DNA of 24,386 nucleotides from Halanaerobiales bacterium (GTDB lineage: Bacteria > Bacillota_F > Halanaerobiia > DY22613), in assembly GCA_023128035.1 (NCBI GenBank), contig JAGMES010000064.1, positions 1 to 24,386 of the forward strand. The letters run 5' to 3'. The notes beneath the pieces were generated by a model. That model had not been told where the DNA came from, did no database searches, and saw nothing but the letters and a program-made list of their open reading frames with translations. The translations under genes and the position numbers were made by a program. This document shows, in pieces, positions 1 through 9,105 of the stretch. Within the stretch, counting starts at the first letter, position 1, and the number at the start of each line of letters is the position of its first letter.

Positions 1-69
1 CAATGTTCAGCTTTAGCTGGACGAGTTCACTTTAGAAAACGATTTCTTAAAAATGGAAGGGGTAACGAT

Positions 70-1524
70 ATGAGAAATTTATCAATGTTAACTGATTTTT
101 ATCAATTAACAATGGCACAAGGTTATTATAAAAATGGTATGAAAGATCTTGTAGCTAACTTTGATGTTTATTATCGACGCAATCCTTTTGATGGAGGATA
201 TTCTATTTTTGCAGGCCTAGAACAAGTGATTGAATACATAGATAATTTTGGTTTTTATGATGAAGATATAGAGTATTTCAGAAGTTTAAATACTTTTGAT
301 GAAGATTTTCTTCAGTATCTTTCAAATATCAAATTTACAGGAGATATACTTTCTGTTCCAGAGGGAACTTTAATATTTCCTAAAGAACCAATAATGAGAA
401 TTACAGCGTCAATAATTGAGGCACAGCTAATAGAAACCACTATATTAAACATTATAAATCATCAATCACTTATTGCTACAAAATCTTCAAGAATAAGATG
501 GGCTATTGGTAAAGATGATATTCTACTTGAATTTGGACTTAGACGAGCTCAGGGAGCAGACGCAGGTGTTTTTGGAGCTAGAGCAGCAATTATCGGAGGG
601 TGTAATGCTACTTCAAATGTTTTAGCTTCACAACTGTTTGGAACTTCGCCTAAAGGGACACATGCACATAGTTGGGTTATGAGTTTTGAATCTGAAATCG
701 AAGCTTTTAGAAAATATGCTGAAATATATCCAGATGCTTGTATTCTTTTAGTTGACACATTTGATACTCTAAAATGTGGCGTTCCAAATGCAATCAAAGT
801 ATTTGAGGAATTAAAGGAAAAAGGTGTTAAATCTAAACTTTATGGTATTCGTTTAGATAGTGGTGATATAGCTTATCTTAGTAAAAAAGCACGAAAAATG
901 CTTGATAGAGCTGGTTTTCCTGATGCTGTAATAAGTGCTTCAAATGATTTGGACGAAAAATTAATCCAAAGTTTAAAAATACAGGGAGCAAAAGTGACGA
1001 CATGGGGAGTAGGAACTAATCTTATTACCGCAAAGGATGATCCAGCTTTCGGTGGAGTGTATAAACTCTCTGCACTTAAAATTAATGATTCATTTGTACC
1101 TAAGCTTAAAGTAAGCAATAATATAGAGAAAATAACTAACCCTGGGCTCAAACGTGTTTTAAGGTTTTATGCAAAAGATCATTCAAAAATGATTGCTGAT
1201 TTAGTTATTTTAGATCATGAAAATTTCTCATCTGATCAAGATATCATCCTTATGGATGAACATCATTCGTGGAAAAAAATGGTTCTAAAATCAGGTTCCT
1301 TCGCAATAAAAGATTTATTAGAGCCAATTTATGTGGATGGTAAACTTTTTTATGAAGTACCTTCATTAAATCAAATTAAAGAATATTGTAGAAGTGAAAT
1401 GAATTTATTATCTGATGGGTATAAACGTTTTGAAAATCCACATATTTATCATGTAAATATTTCGGATGATCTATATAATATGAAAAAAGGATTAATTAGA
1501 AGTAATAAGAGTTGTCTTGTATAA
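70..1524 (+). CDS. pncB: Nicotinate phosphoribosyltransferase (NAD salvage)
   Basis: 484 aa, within the usual range for the family. It makes nicotinate mononucleotide from nicotinate and PRPP in the cytoplasm, coupled to ATP hydrolysis, as the first step of the Preiss-Handler route to NAD. Visible family marks are the N-terminal LTDFYQLTMAQGYYK, the GTHAHSWVMSFE segment around residues 196-207 (holding the active-site histidine region), VDTFDT, GIRLDSGDIAYLS (phosphate-binding region) and GVGTNLITAKDDPAFGGVYKL. The ATG is preceded by GGAAGGGG at about 8 bases. The reading frame stays open upstream to the window edge, so an earlier start cannot be excluded, but the family N-terminus matches this ATG. 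It sits alone before the riboswitch-controlled operon and has no obvious functional tie to it. Confidence 0.93.
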   Translation: MRNLSMLTDFYQLTMAQGYYKNGMKDLVANFDVYYRRNPFDGGYSIFAGLEQVIEYIDNFGFYDEDIEYFRSLNTFDEDFLQYLSNIKFTGDILSVPEGTLIFPKEPIMRITASIIEAQLIETTILNIINHQSLIATKSSRIRWAIGKDDILLEFGLRRAQGADAGVFGARAAIIGGCNATSNVLASQLFGTSPKGTHAHSWVMSFESEIEAFRKYAEIYPDACILLVDTFDTLKCGVPNAIKVFEELKEKGVKSKLYGIRLDSGDIAYLSKKARKMLDRAGFPDAVISASNDLDEKLIQSLKIQGAKVTTWGVGTNLITAKDDPAFGGVYKLSALKINDSFVPKLKVSNNIEKITNPGLKRVLRFYAKDHSKMIADLVILDHENFSSDQDIILMDEHHSWKKMVLKSGSFAIKDLLEPIYVDGKLFYEVPSLNQIKEYCRSEMNLLSDGYKRFENPHIYHVNISDDLYNMKKGLIRSNKSCLV

Positions 1525-1622
1525 AATATTTTTATGAAAAAATATAAAAAAGTTTTTTAAAAGAAGGAAAATTCTTAATCATGTCGTATATATATAAACA
1601 TAAAAGAATTTTGAAAAGTAAA

Positions 1623-1628
1623 TATAAT
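1623..1628 (+). promoter_or_regulatory. Candidate -10 box of the glycine-riboswitch operon promoter
   Basis: A perfect TATAAT lies 13 bases before the first pairing strand of the riboswitch, so transcription would start just ahead of the aptamer. The -35 region at the expected spacing (around 1599-1606) is AT-rich and does not match TTGACA well. The call rests on the -10 box and its position relative to the aptamer. Confidence 0.45.
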
Positions 1629-1640
1629 GTGCTGGATGAT

Positions 1641-1826
1641 AGATGCAGGAGATTTCCTATTAGAGGAAAGCCGAAGGAGCAAGCTAACAGTTTAGTGAAT
1701 CTCTCAGGCAACAGGACTGTATCTGGACAGTACCTCTGAAAACGTTTTTCGAATTGAAAAACACCGAAGGTGCAAAACACGCTTTTTTGGGTGTATAAAC
1801 TCTCAGGTCATGAACAGAGGAGCATA
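1641..1826 (+). promoter_or_regulatory. Tandem glycine riboswitch
   Basis: Two glycine aptamers lie in series upstream of gcvT. The first spans about 1641-1724 and has the conserved GCCGAAGGAGCAA, CTCTCAGGCAACAGGAC and TGGAC segments. Its closing stem pairs AGATGCA (1641-1647) with TGTATCT (1718-1724). The second spans about 1733-1820, with CACCGAAGGTGCAA and AAACTCTCAGGT, and closes by pairing CCTCTG (1733-1738) with CAGAGG (1815-1820). The short linker between aptamers is typical of the cooperative tandem class. This class normally turns gcv operons on when glycine is abundant. Confidence 0.93.
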
Positions 1827-1849
1827 GTTAATCTATGCTCCTCTTTTTT
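1816..1849 (+). terminator. Intrinsic terminator, expression platform of the glycine riboswitch
   Basis: A 12-bp perfect stem AGAGGAGCATAG / CTATGCTCCTCT with a 5-base loop is followed by a T run. Its 5' arm shares AGAGG (1816-1820) with the closing stem of the second aptamer. Glycine-bound aptamer and full terminator are therefore mutually exclusive, the arrangement expected of an ON switch. gcvT starts about 190 bases further on; that leader contains nothing else I can name. Confidence 0.9.
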
Positions 1850-2035
1850 ATTAATTCAAAATTTCACAAAGAATTTTGATGATTTTTGCAGATGCAACTG
1901 AATACTATTTTATTGTATCCTTTTTTATTATACTGTAGATAATATGTAATATATAAAGAAGAATTACCTTTAAAGAATATTAAAACGTTAAGTTTGTTTA
2001 TATCTATAAAAATCAAATAAGGAGGGATTTTATTA

Positions 2036-3139
2036 ATGGATGCTCCAAAAAGAACACCCCTTTATGAAGTCTATGCTAAGTACGGGGGTAAACTTGTTGA
2101 GTTCGGTGGTTGGGAGATGCCAGTACAATTTTCTTCAATTATTGAGGAACACCATGCTGTGCGAAATGATGCTGGTCTTTTCGATGTTTCGCATATGGGA
2201 GAAGTCGAGGTTACTGGCAGAGATGCAGAAAAATTTATTCAGTCTCTGGTAACTAACAATGTAAAAAAGATGAAAGAAAAGCAGGTTCAATATAATCTGA
2301 TGTGTTATTCTGAGGGTGGTGTGGTTGATGATTTATTGGTTTATAAATATTCAACTTCACATTATATGCTGGTGATTAATGCTTCAAATATTGAAAAAGA
2401 TTATGCATGGATTGTTGATCAAAAAAAAGAATATGATGTACATATAAAGAATATTTCCAATGAGGTTGCTCAACTGGCTTTACAGGGTCCAAAAGCAGAA
2501 GAAATTTTACAAAAGCTTACTGCCTATAATCTTTCGAGTATTAAATTCTTCTATTTTGCAGAAACTGAAATAGGAACAAAAGATGTATTAATATCCAGAA
2601 CTGGCTATACTGGTGAAGATGGTTTTGAGATTTATCTAAAACCTGAAGATGCTGTGTATGTGTGGGATTTAATTTTAGAGACAGGTAAAGATTTGGAAGT
2701 TAAGCCGATTGGACTAGGGGCTCGTGATACCCTTCGGTTTGAAGCAGTTCTCCCTCTTTATGGGCACGAAATTTCTCAGGAGATTACTCCTCTTGAAGCG
2801 AAATTAGGCTTTTTTGTAAAACTGGATGTTGATAATTTTATCGGGAAAGATGTTCTTGTAGCTCAGAAACAAGAAGGCCTTTCACGGAAATTGGTTGGTT
2901 TTGAAATGATTGATCGTGGAGTTCCACGAGCTGAGTTTAAAGTTTCCAAAGATGGAGAAGTTATTGGATTTGTTACAACAGGTTCATATTCTCCTACTTT
3001 AGATAAAAATATTGGTTTAGCCTTGGTAAAAACTGAATACACTGAAGTAGGTACAGAGTTTGAAATTATTCGTGGTAAACGGGAGTTAAAGGCAAAGGTT
3101 ATTACAACACCGTTTTATAAGAAAAACTATAAAAAGTGA
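2036..3139 (+). CDS. gcvT: Glycine cleavage system T protein (aminomethyltransferase)
   Basis: 367 aa, normal length. It takes the aminomethyl group from the lipoyl arm of GcvH and transfers the one-carbon unit to tetrahydrofolate, releasing ammonia. Visible marks are [20 protein letters not shown] at the N-terminus, [13 protein letters not shown] (about residues 49-61), [11 protein letters not shown] (about 94-104, with the catalytic aspartate region), [21 protein letters not shown] and GLGARDTLR. Start: ATG eight bases after AAGGAGGGA. It is the first gene of the riboswitch-controlled operon, and gcvH follows after 61 bases. Confidence 0.97.
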   Translation: MDAPKRTPLYEVYAKYGGKLVEFGGWEMPVQFSSIIEEHHAVRNDAGLFDVSHMGEVEVTGRDAEKFIQSLVTNNVKKMKEKQVQYNLMCYSEGGVVDDLLVYKYSTSHYMLVINASNIEKDYAWIVDQKKEYDVHIKNISNEVAQLALQGPKAEEILQKLTAYNLSSIKFFYFAETEIGTKDVLISRTGYTGEDGFEIYLKPEDAVYVWDLILETGKDLEVKPIGLGARDTLRFEAVLPLYGHEISQEITPLEAKLGFFVKLDVDNFIGKDVLVAQKQEGLSRKLVGFEMIDRGVPRAEFKVSKDGEVIGFVTTGSYSPTLDKNIGLALVKTEYTEVGTEFEIIRGKRELKAKVITTPFYKKNYKK

Positions 3140-3200
3140 TTATACACACTATAAAAAAGTATTTATATAAACTAAAAAAAATTTCAAGGAGGGACAAAAA

Positions 3201-3584
3201 ATGAGATTAGAGAGAAATTTAAAGTATACTAAAGAACATGAGTGGTTAAGAGTAGAAGGTGAAGAGGTATTTATCGGAATCACAGATTTTGCGCAACATC
3301 AATTAGGTGATATTGTTTTTGTTGAATTGCCTGAAGTTGGAGACGAATTTTCGATAAGTGATAGTTTTGCTGTAGTTGATTCGGTAAAGGCTACTTCAGA
3401 TGTGTATATGCCTTTTGATTGTAAAATTTTGGAGGCAAATGAAAAGCTTGTGGATTCTCCTGAGCGTATTAATGAAGAACCATATGAAAACTGGATGATT
3501 AAAGTCAAACCTGTTGATCTTAGTCAGTTAGATGAGATGTTGGATGTTGAGGAATATGAAAAATTCTGTGCTGAGGAGGAATAA
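3201..3584 (+). CDS. gcvH: Glycine cleavage system H protein (lipoyl carrier)
   Basis: 127 aa, the normal size. It carries the lipoyl arm that shuttles the aminomethyl group between the P, T and L proteins. The lipoylation site is clear: VVDSVKATSDVY with the acceptor at Lys63. The residue three before the lysine is Asp instead of the common Glu and an Ala is replaced by Thr; both are conservative. The N-terminus YTKEHEWLRVEG and FAQHQLGDIVFVELPEVG are family-typical. A strong CAAGGAGGG site precedes the ATG. This protein is the expected substrate of the lipoylation genes at 6382-9098. Confidence 0.97.
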   Translation: MRLERNLKYTKEHEWLRVEGEEVFIGITDFAQHQLGDIVFVELPEVGDEFSISDSFAVVDSVKATSDVYMPFDCKILEANEKLVDSPERINEEPYENWMIKVKPVDLSQLDEMLDVEEYEKFCAEEE

Positions 3585-3587
3585 GGA

Positions 3588-4937
3588 ATGTTCCCTTATC
3601 TATCCCATACTCCAGAAGAACGCAATGAGTTGATGAAAAGGATCGGGATTCAATCGGTAGACGAACTTTTTAGCGATATTCCCGAATCTCTTCGATTAAA
3701 AGAACGTTTGAATCTAAGCCATCCGTATTCAGAGATGGAGATTATAAAGATTTGTAAAGATTTAAGTAAGATGAATGGAACTTCTGAGGATTATGCTTGC
3801 TTTTTAGGAGCAGGTTATTATGATCATTATGTTCCTGCTGTAGTAGATCATATGTTATTACGCTCTGAATTTTATACCGCCTATACTCCGTATCAAGCTG
3901 AAATGAGTCAGGGTTATTTGCAGGCAATTTTTGAGTTTCAAACTATGATCTCTGAATTAACGGGAATGGATGTTTCAAATGCTTCTATGTATGATGGAGC
4001 AACGGCAACAGCTGAAGCAGGCCTTATGGCTATAAATGCGAAGAGGAAACGCAATACAGTCTTGATCTCAAAGACTGTTCATCCCGAAGCTCGTGAAGTT
4101 GTGAAAACTTATTTTGAAAAAGCTGAATTAAATCTGTTAGAGATAGAAATGAAAGATGGGATGACTGATCTCAAAGATTTAGAGTCAAAATTGACAGAAG
4201 ATATCGCAGCAGTGATCTGTCAATATCCTAACTTTTTTGGAATTATTGAAGACCTAAAAATGGTTGCTGATAAAGCTCATGAAAATGATAGTTTGATGGT
4301 GATTAATGCTGATCCAATTTCTTTGGGGATGCTAAAAGATCCGGCATCCTTAGGAGCAGATATTGTAGTAGGTGAAGGTCAGAGTTTAGGGAATTCGCTC
4401 AATTTCGGAGGTCCATCATTTGGTTTTATGGCAACTAAACAAAAATTAGTTCGTCAGATGCCTGGGCGAATTGTTGGTCAAACTACTGATCATGATGGCA
4501 ATAGAGGATATGTGTTAACTTTACAGACAAGAGAACAACATATTCGTCGTCAACGGGCAACTTCCAATATTTGTTCGAATCAGGCTTTAAATGCACTTGC
4601 AGCCTTAATTTATTTATCTCTAATGGGAAAGAAAGGCTTACGTCAGGTAGCAGAAAGTTCGTTCAAAAAGGCTCATTATTTTGCTGAGCAAATAAATCAA
4701 ATTTCTGGATTTACGGTAAGATTTGCTGATCCTTTCTTTAAAGAATTTGTTGTGGAATCTGTGTACAATATCGAAGAAATCCTTAAAACTATGGTTGACC
4801 ATAAGATTTTGGGAGGATATCCATTAGGCAAAGATTATCCTGAATTAGCAAAATGTTTTTTAGTTGCTGTCACTGAAAAAAGAAGTAAAGAAGAGATGGA
4901 TCAATTTATAAAGGTATTGGAGGGAATCGCCAAATGA
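3588..4937 (+). CDS. gcvPA: Glycine dehydrogenase (decarboxylating) subunit 1
   Basis: 449 aa, the N-terminal half of the split P protein found in Firmicutes, archaea and others. With GcvPB it decarboxylates glycine and loads the aminomethyl group onto lipoyl-GcvH. Visible marks are [12 protein letters not shown] at the N-terminus, [47 protein letters not shown] and [20 protein letters not shown]. This subunit does not carry the PLP lysine. It starts three bases after the gcvH stop behind GAGGAGGAATAAGGA, and overlaps gcvPB by four bases, as expected for translationally coupled subunits. Confidence 0.97.
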   Translation: MFPYLSHTPEERNELMKRIGIQSVDELFSDIPESLRLKERLNLSHPYSEMEIIKICKDLSKMNGTSEDYACFLGAGYYDHYVPAVVDHMLLRSEFYTAYTPYQAEMSQGYLQAIFEFQTMISELTGMDVSNASMYDGATATAEAGLMAINAKRKRNTVLISKTVHPEAREVVKTYFEKAELNLLEIEMKDGMTDLKDLESKLTEDIAAVICQYPNFFGIIEDLKMVADKAHENDSLMVINADPISLGMLKDPASLGADIVVGEGQSLGNSLNFGGPSFGFMATKQKLVRQMPGRIVGQTTDHDGNRGYVLTLQTREQHIRRQRATSNICSNQALNALAALIYLSLMGKKGLRQVAESSFKKAHYFAEQINQISGFTVRFADPFFKEFVVESVYNIEEILKTMVDHKILGGYPLGKDYPELAKCFLVAVTEKRSKEEMDQFIKVLEGIAK

Positions 4938-6400
4938 GAGAAGGGAAAAAATTAATCTTTGAAATGAGTACCTCTGGTCGAGTCGGATTCTCCTTACCTG
5001 AAGAAGATTTTACTGGAATTGAGATTGATACAAAACTTCCTGATAACTTTTTGCGTAAAGATGAGCCTAATCTACCTGAAGTTAGTGAAGTAGATGTTGT
5101 TCGGCATTTTACTGCGTTATCTAATAGAAACTTTGGAGTGGATTCTGGTTTTTATCCACTTGGTTCTTGTACAATGAAATATAATCCGAAGGTCAACGAA
5201 GATGTATCTCGTTATCCTGGATTTGCTTTAAGCCATCCATATCAGCCTGAAGAGTTAGTTCAGGGGAATTTAAAACTTCTATATGATATGGAAAAAATGC
5301 TGGCAGAGCTTACAGGGATGGATAGAGTTACTTTACAACCTGCCGCAGGAGCTCATGGTGAGTTAACAGGATTGATGATGATCAAGGCATATCATGAACA
5401 TAATGGTGATCATGATAGAAAGGAAGTTATTATACCTGATTCTGCTCATGGGACTAATCCAGCCAGTGCTTCGATGATCGGTTATAAAATTATCGAAATC
5501 CCATCAGGTGATAATGGCTTGGTTGATCTGGAGGCTTTAAAAAAAGTTGTTAATGAAAAGACAGCAGCATTGATGTTGACAAATCCGAATACTCTAGGCC
5601 TTTTTGAAACAGAAATATTAGAGATGGCTGAAATAGTTCATGAGGCTGGAGGTCTTCTTTACTATGATGGAGCAAATGCAAATGCCATCATGGGAAAAGC
5701 TCGTCCGGGAGATATGGGATTTGATGTGTTACATCTGAATATTCATAAGACTTTAGCGACTCCTCATGGTGGTGGTGGTCCCGGGTCTGGCCCTGTTGGA
5801 ATAAAAGCAAAACTAATTCCTTTTATGCCGTTACCTGTAATTGAAAAAGTTGACGGAGAAGATCGGTTTATTATGGATTATGACCGTCTTGAATCCATTG
5901 GGAAAGTGAAAGGTTGTTATGGAAACTTTACTGTTATTATAAAAGCTTTTGCCTATATTTTGGCCATGGGTGCAGAAGGTTTGCGACAGGCGAGTGAAGA
6001 CGCAGTTTTAAATGCTAATTATCTTAAAGAAATTTTGAAAGAATATTACGAACTACCTTTTGATCAGGTATGCAAGCATGAGTTTGTCTTATCTGGTTCA
6101 AAACAGAAGAAGATGGGTGTATCAACTTTAGATATTGCTAAGAGATTGATAGATTATAGATATCATCCACCTACAATTTACTTCCCACTAATCGTCAAAG
6201 AAGCGATGATGATTGAACCTACAGAGACAGAAGGAAAAGAAACTCTGGATGCTTTTGCTGAAACAATGATCAGGATTGCGAAAGAGATTGAAGAAAACCC
6301 TGAAACCGTTACCAATGCTCCTTTGAACACAGTGGTTGGGCGTTTAGATGAAGTTACAGCAGCAAGGAAGCCGATTTTACGTTGGAAATCAGAGAATTAA
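4934..6400 (+). CDS. gcvPB: Glycine dehydrogenase (decarboxylating) subunit 2, PLP-binding
   Basis: 488 aa, the C-terminal half of the split P protein. The PLP lysine is Lys272 in [19 protein letters not shown]. Other family marks are [48 protein letters not shown] and the C-terminal [20 protein letters not shown]. It overlaps gcvPA by ATGA. Its last 19 bases overlap the next gene, which suggests translational coupling to the lipoyl-assembly enzymes. Confidence 0.97.
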   Translation: MREGKKLIFEMSTSGRVGFSLPEEDFTGIEIDTKLPDNFLRKDEPNLPEVSEVDVVRHFTALSNRNFGVDSGFYPLGSCTMKYNPKVNEDVSRYPGFALSHPYQPEELVQGNLKLLYDMEKMLAELTGMDRVTLQPAAGAHGELTGLMMIKAYHEHNGDHDRKEVIIPDSAHGTNPASASMIGYKIIEIPSGDNGLVDLEALKKVVNEKTAALMLTNPNTLGLFETEILEMAEIVHEAGGLLYYDGANANAIMGKARPGDMGFDVLHLNIHKTLATPHGGGGPGSGPVGIKAKLIPFMPLPVIEKVDGEDRFIMDYDRLESIGKVKGCYGNFTVIIKAFAYILAMGAEGLRQASEDAVLNANYLKEILKEYYELPFDQVCKHEFVLSGSKQKKMGVSTLDIAKRLIDYRYHPPTIYFPLIVKEAMMIEPTETEGKETLDAFAETMIRIAKEIEENPETVTNAPLNTVVGRLDEVTAARKPILRWKSEN

Positions 6401-7260
6401 CTCGAAAACTTCGGGAACGAGTAAAACTGGCCTGGGAGATAAGAAATGCAAACTTTCCGGGCCAGTTCTTTACATCCACCCCCCGCCTAACCACTGTAAT
6501 CTCCATGACTGGAAATAGTTGCGACTTAAACTGTGCCCACTGTGGAGGTCAATACCTTAAAAATATGATTCCTGTTGAGAAGGCAGCAGAAGAGATAGCG
6601 AGGCAGGGAAGCACAAGTTGTTTACTCAGTGGAGGATGCAGTAAGCAAGGTTCAGTCTCAATAAAACTTGACTCATTAAAACCAGCTTTAGAGGGATTAA
6701 AAGTAAATGCTCATGTAGGACTAATCACAGAGGAAGAGATCCAGGCAATTTACCGAGAAGTAGATGTAGTTTCCTTTGATTTTTTAGTTGACGATCTGAC
6801 TATTAAAGAGGTTTATCATCTAGATAAAACAGGTGATGATTATATCAGAACTTATCAAATGCTTAAGAGATATACAAAAGTAGTCCCACATATCTGTATT
6901 GGATTAAAAGGTGGAGAGATCAGAGGAGAATATCAAGCCTTAGATCAATTAGCAAAACTTGGACTAGACAGATTAGTTTTCATAATTTTCATACCGACTA
7001 AAGGTACGATTTATGCTGATCGAAAGCCGCCTAAATTGGAAGAAGTGGTAAACATAATGGCATATGCCAGAATAATGTTTCCAACAATTCCTATTCATTT
7101 AGGATGTATGCGACCTAGAGGGCGATATCGAGCAGAGATTGATTATTATGCAGTGGAAACAGGATTGAATAAACTGGTCAATCCAACACCTCCTGCTATA
7201 AAACGCGCCAAAGAACTTGGGCTACAGATTATTAATACAGAAGATTGTTGTGTATTTTAG
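6382..7260 (+). CDS. Radical SAM enzyme, putative LipS1/LipS2-type lipoyl synthase component (first)
   Basis: 292 aa. The radical SAM cluster motif is C47-xxx-C51-xx-C54 in [13 protein letters not shown]. Further cysteines that could hold a second cluster are in SGGCSKQG (about residue 86) and at the C-terminus (INTEDCCVF). It resembles an uncharacterised biotin-synthase-like family (COG1856 from memory). One member of such a pair was shown in Thermococcus kodakarensis to act with a second radical SAM protein as a lipoyl synthase unrelated in sequence to LipA. The position here, between gcvP and an octanoyltransferase with a second such protein next door, supports that role. Which of LipS1 or LipS2 this is I cannot fix by eye. 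The start is a TTG inside gcvPB, 11 bases after AAGGAAG; no ATG lies near. Confidence 0.78.
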   Translation: MEIRELTRKLRERVKLAWEIRNANFPGQFFTSTPRLTTVISMTGNSCDLNCAHCGGQYLKNMIPVEKAAEEIARQGSTSCLLSGGCSKQGSVSIKLDSLKPALEGLKVNAHVGLITEEEIQAIYREVDVVSFDFLVDDLTIKEVYHLDKTGDDYIRTYQMLKRYTKVVPHICIGLKGGEIRGEYQALDQLAKLGLDRLVFIIFIPTKGTIYADRKPPKLEEVVNIMAYARIMFPTIPIHLGCMRPRGRYRAEIDYYAVETGLNKLVNPTPPAIKRAKELGLQIINTEDCCVF

Positions 7261-7275
7261 TGAAGAGGTGAAAAG

Positions 7276-8277
7276 ATGAGAGTATCAATTGGAACTGCCC
7301 ATCTTCTTGGGTTAAAACAGATTAAAATTGATGCACTACCAACAACAGCTTATTTAATGCATGGTGAAGGGTGTAGGCGAAATTGCAAATTTTGTGCTCA
7401 AGCAAAAGATAGTGAGTCAAATTCTAAGATGCTATCAAGGATAATTTGGCCAGAATATGACTTAAATCAGGTAATTGATGGTCTTCATAAATCAAAAAAA
7501 GAAGGAATATTAAAAAGATGTTGTATCCAAGTTGTTGACGATGGAAAAAATATCGAGTTAGAAGAAGAGATTAAAACGTTGGCGAATACTGGGTTACCTT
7601 TATGTGTCTCCAAAAGTGTTAAGAGCTTAGAAGAGATTGAAAGAATGCTAAATTTAGGAGTAGATCGAATAACAATTGCTCTTGATGCAATTAATCCAGT
7701 AATGTATGAAGAAATAAAGGGTGGCTCTTTTGAAAAAAGAATGGATTTTCTTAAAAAAGCCGCTAGAACTTTTCCAGGTAGAATTGGAACCCATATCATA
7801 GTGGGTTTAGGAGAGACAGAGGAAGAATTGATCCGAATTATGTGTGATCTGGCGGAAAGTAATGTGCTAGTGGCACTTTTTGCTTTTACACCTTTAAAGG
7901 GTACTCCACTTAAAGAACATCCACAGCCTGATGAAAGAAAGTATCGGCGAAGTCAGATTGCCCGTTATCTCATATTTGAGTGTGGCTATCGAATAGAAAA
8001 TTTTAAATTTTCAAGAGATCGATTGGTTGATTTTAATAAGAGTAGTGAGGAAATATTATCTTTTATTTTAAATGGGAAAGCATTTGAGACCAGTGGATGT
8101 CCAGATTGTAATAGACCATATTACAACGAACGACCAGGTGGGGTTATCTATAATTATCCAATTCCTTTGATCTTTGACGAAACATTAAAAGCAATAAAAA
8201 TGGCTGCTATTTGGTCAGCGATTGAGATCAGTAGGGTCTTTCAAATGTGGGAAAGGAAGGTGAGAGCTTTCAAATGA
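7276..8277 (+). CDS. Radical SAM enzyme, putative LipS1/LipS2-type lipoyl synthase component (second)
   Basis: 333 aa. The SAM-binding cluster motif is C33-xxx-C37-xx-C40 in HGEGCRRNCKFCAQA, followed by biotin-synthase-like features. A C-terminal SGCPDCNRPYYNERPGG motif could ligate an auxiliary iron-sulfur cluster, the usual sulfur donor in lipoyl synthases. It resembles COG2516 (biotin-synthase-related). With the preceding protein it would insert two sulfurs into the octanoyl chain on GcvH. No LipA gene is visible, so this pair is the only candidate sulfur-insertion step here. Start: ATG after AGAGGTGAAAAG. It overlaps the next gene by ATGA. Confidence 0.78.
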   Translation: MRVSIGTAHLLGLKQIKIDALPTTAYLMHGEGCRRNCKFCAQAKDSESNSKMLSRIIWPEYDLNQVIDGLHKSKKEGILKRCCIQVVDDGKNIELEEEIKTLANTGLPLCVSKSVKSLEEIERMLNLGVDRITIALDAINPVMYEEIKGGSFEKRMDFLKKAARTFPGRIGTHIIVGLGETEEELIRIMCDLAESNVLVALFAFTPLKGTPLKEHPQPDERKYRRSQIARYLIFECGYRIENFKFSRDRLVDFNKSSEEILSFILNGKAFETSGCPDCNRPYYNERPGGVIYNYPIPLIFDETLKAIKMAAIWSAIEISRVFQMWERKVRAFK

Positions 8278-9098
8278 AATGGCGATTATTAAACACAGGA
8301 TTTCAATCTCCTGCTTATAATATGGCGTTGGATGAAGCAAATATAATTTTGTTATCTCAGGGAAAAGTTCCTCCCACAATTCGATTTTATGGGTGGCTAC
8401 CTGCTTCGATTTCTATAGGATATTTTCAAAAGATGAGTGATGAAATTGATGTTGAATCATGCAAAAGGCAAGGAATCGGGATTATCCGTCGCCTTACTGG
8501 AGGTCGGGCAGTGTTGCATGATGATGAGTTAACCTATAGTTTGACAGCTCTAGAGTCAGATCCTATGTTTCCATCAACGGTAATTGAATCTTATAAGGTG
8601 ATCAGTAAAGGAATTCTAGAAGGTTTACATAGATTAGGAATTCCAGCAGAGATGGTTTCATTAGAGAAAAAGGGTCGGAAAGCATTAAATCCATTTGATA
8701 GTTCAGCCTGTTTTGATGCTCCATCCTGGTATGAGATTGCTGTAGATGGTAAAAAAATGGTGGGAAGTGCTCAAAATCGACAGCAGGGTGTGATCTTACA
8801 ACATGGTTCTATCTTAAATACGATGGATGTCGATAAGTTGTTTTCTGTGCTCAGATTTAGTAGTGATAGGATCAAGAAAAGGATGAAAAATATCTTTTGT
8901 GATAAAGCAACTTCTATAGATGAGGTTTTGGGTAATCGCTATCCTTATGTTACTCTAGTTAATGCTTTACGGGAAGGGTTTCAAGAGGCTTTAAAGATAG
9001 ACTTGGAGCTAGGTGAATTGACTAGGGAGGAAAAAGAGTTAACTGAAAAGCTAATTCGTGAGAAATATAGTGATGATGAATGGAATTTTAGGAGGTGA
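8274..9098 (+). CDS. lipM: Octanoyltransferase (LipM-like) / lipoate-protein ligase family
   Basis: 274 aa from the ATG that overlaps the previous stop. A GTG nine codons upstream is also possible, but the ribosome site GGAAGGTGAG lies between the two and the family N-terminus MKWRLLNTG begins at the ATG. Family marks are PAYNMALDEA, PTIRFYGWLPASISIGYFQ, RRLTGGRAVLHDDELTYSL and a Cys at about residue 146 in SACFDAPSWYEI. The last matches the catalytic cysteine of LipM, which moves octanoate from acyl carrier protein to GcvH. The GKKMVGSAQNRQQGVILQHGSI segment is shared with lipoate ligases. LipM fits best because sulfur-insertion enzymes sit next to it, but ligase activity cannot be excluded. 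Confidence 0.87.
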   Translation: MKWRLLNTGFQSPAYNMALDEANIILLSQGKVPPTIRFYGWLPASISIGYFQKMSDEIDVESCKRQGIGIIRRLTGGRAVLHDDELTYSLTALESDPMFPSTVIESYKVISKGILEGLHRLGIPAEMVSLEKKGRKALNPFDSSACFDAPSWYEIAVDGKKMVGSAQNRQQGVILQHGSILNTMDVDKLFSVLRFSSDRIKKRMKNIFCDKATSIDEVLGNRYPYVTLVNALREGFQEALKIDLELGELTREEKELTEKLIREKYSDDEWNFRR

Positions 9099-9105
9099 AA
9101 GACAA

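Noticed and set aside
1532..1780. 82-codon open frame on the minus strand
   Set aside because: It lies over the glycine riboswitch, whose conserved bases explain the sequence.
8247..8273. GTG start adding nine residues to the LipM-like protein
   Set aside because: The ribosome site lies inside this extension and the family N-terminus begins at the ATG at 8274.
9058..9105. GTG start 16 codons upstream in lpdA
   Set aside because: It lies inside lipM; the ATG at 9106 follows AGGAGGTGA and begins the FAD-binding fold directly.
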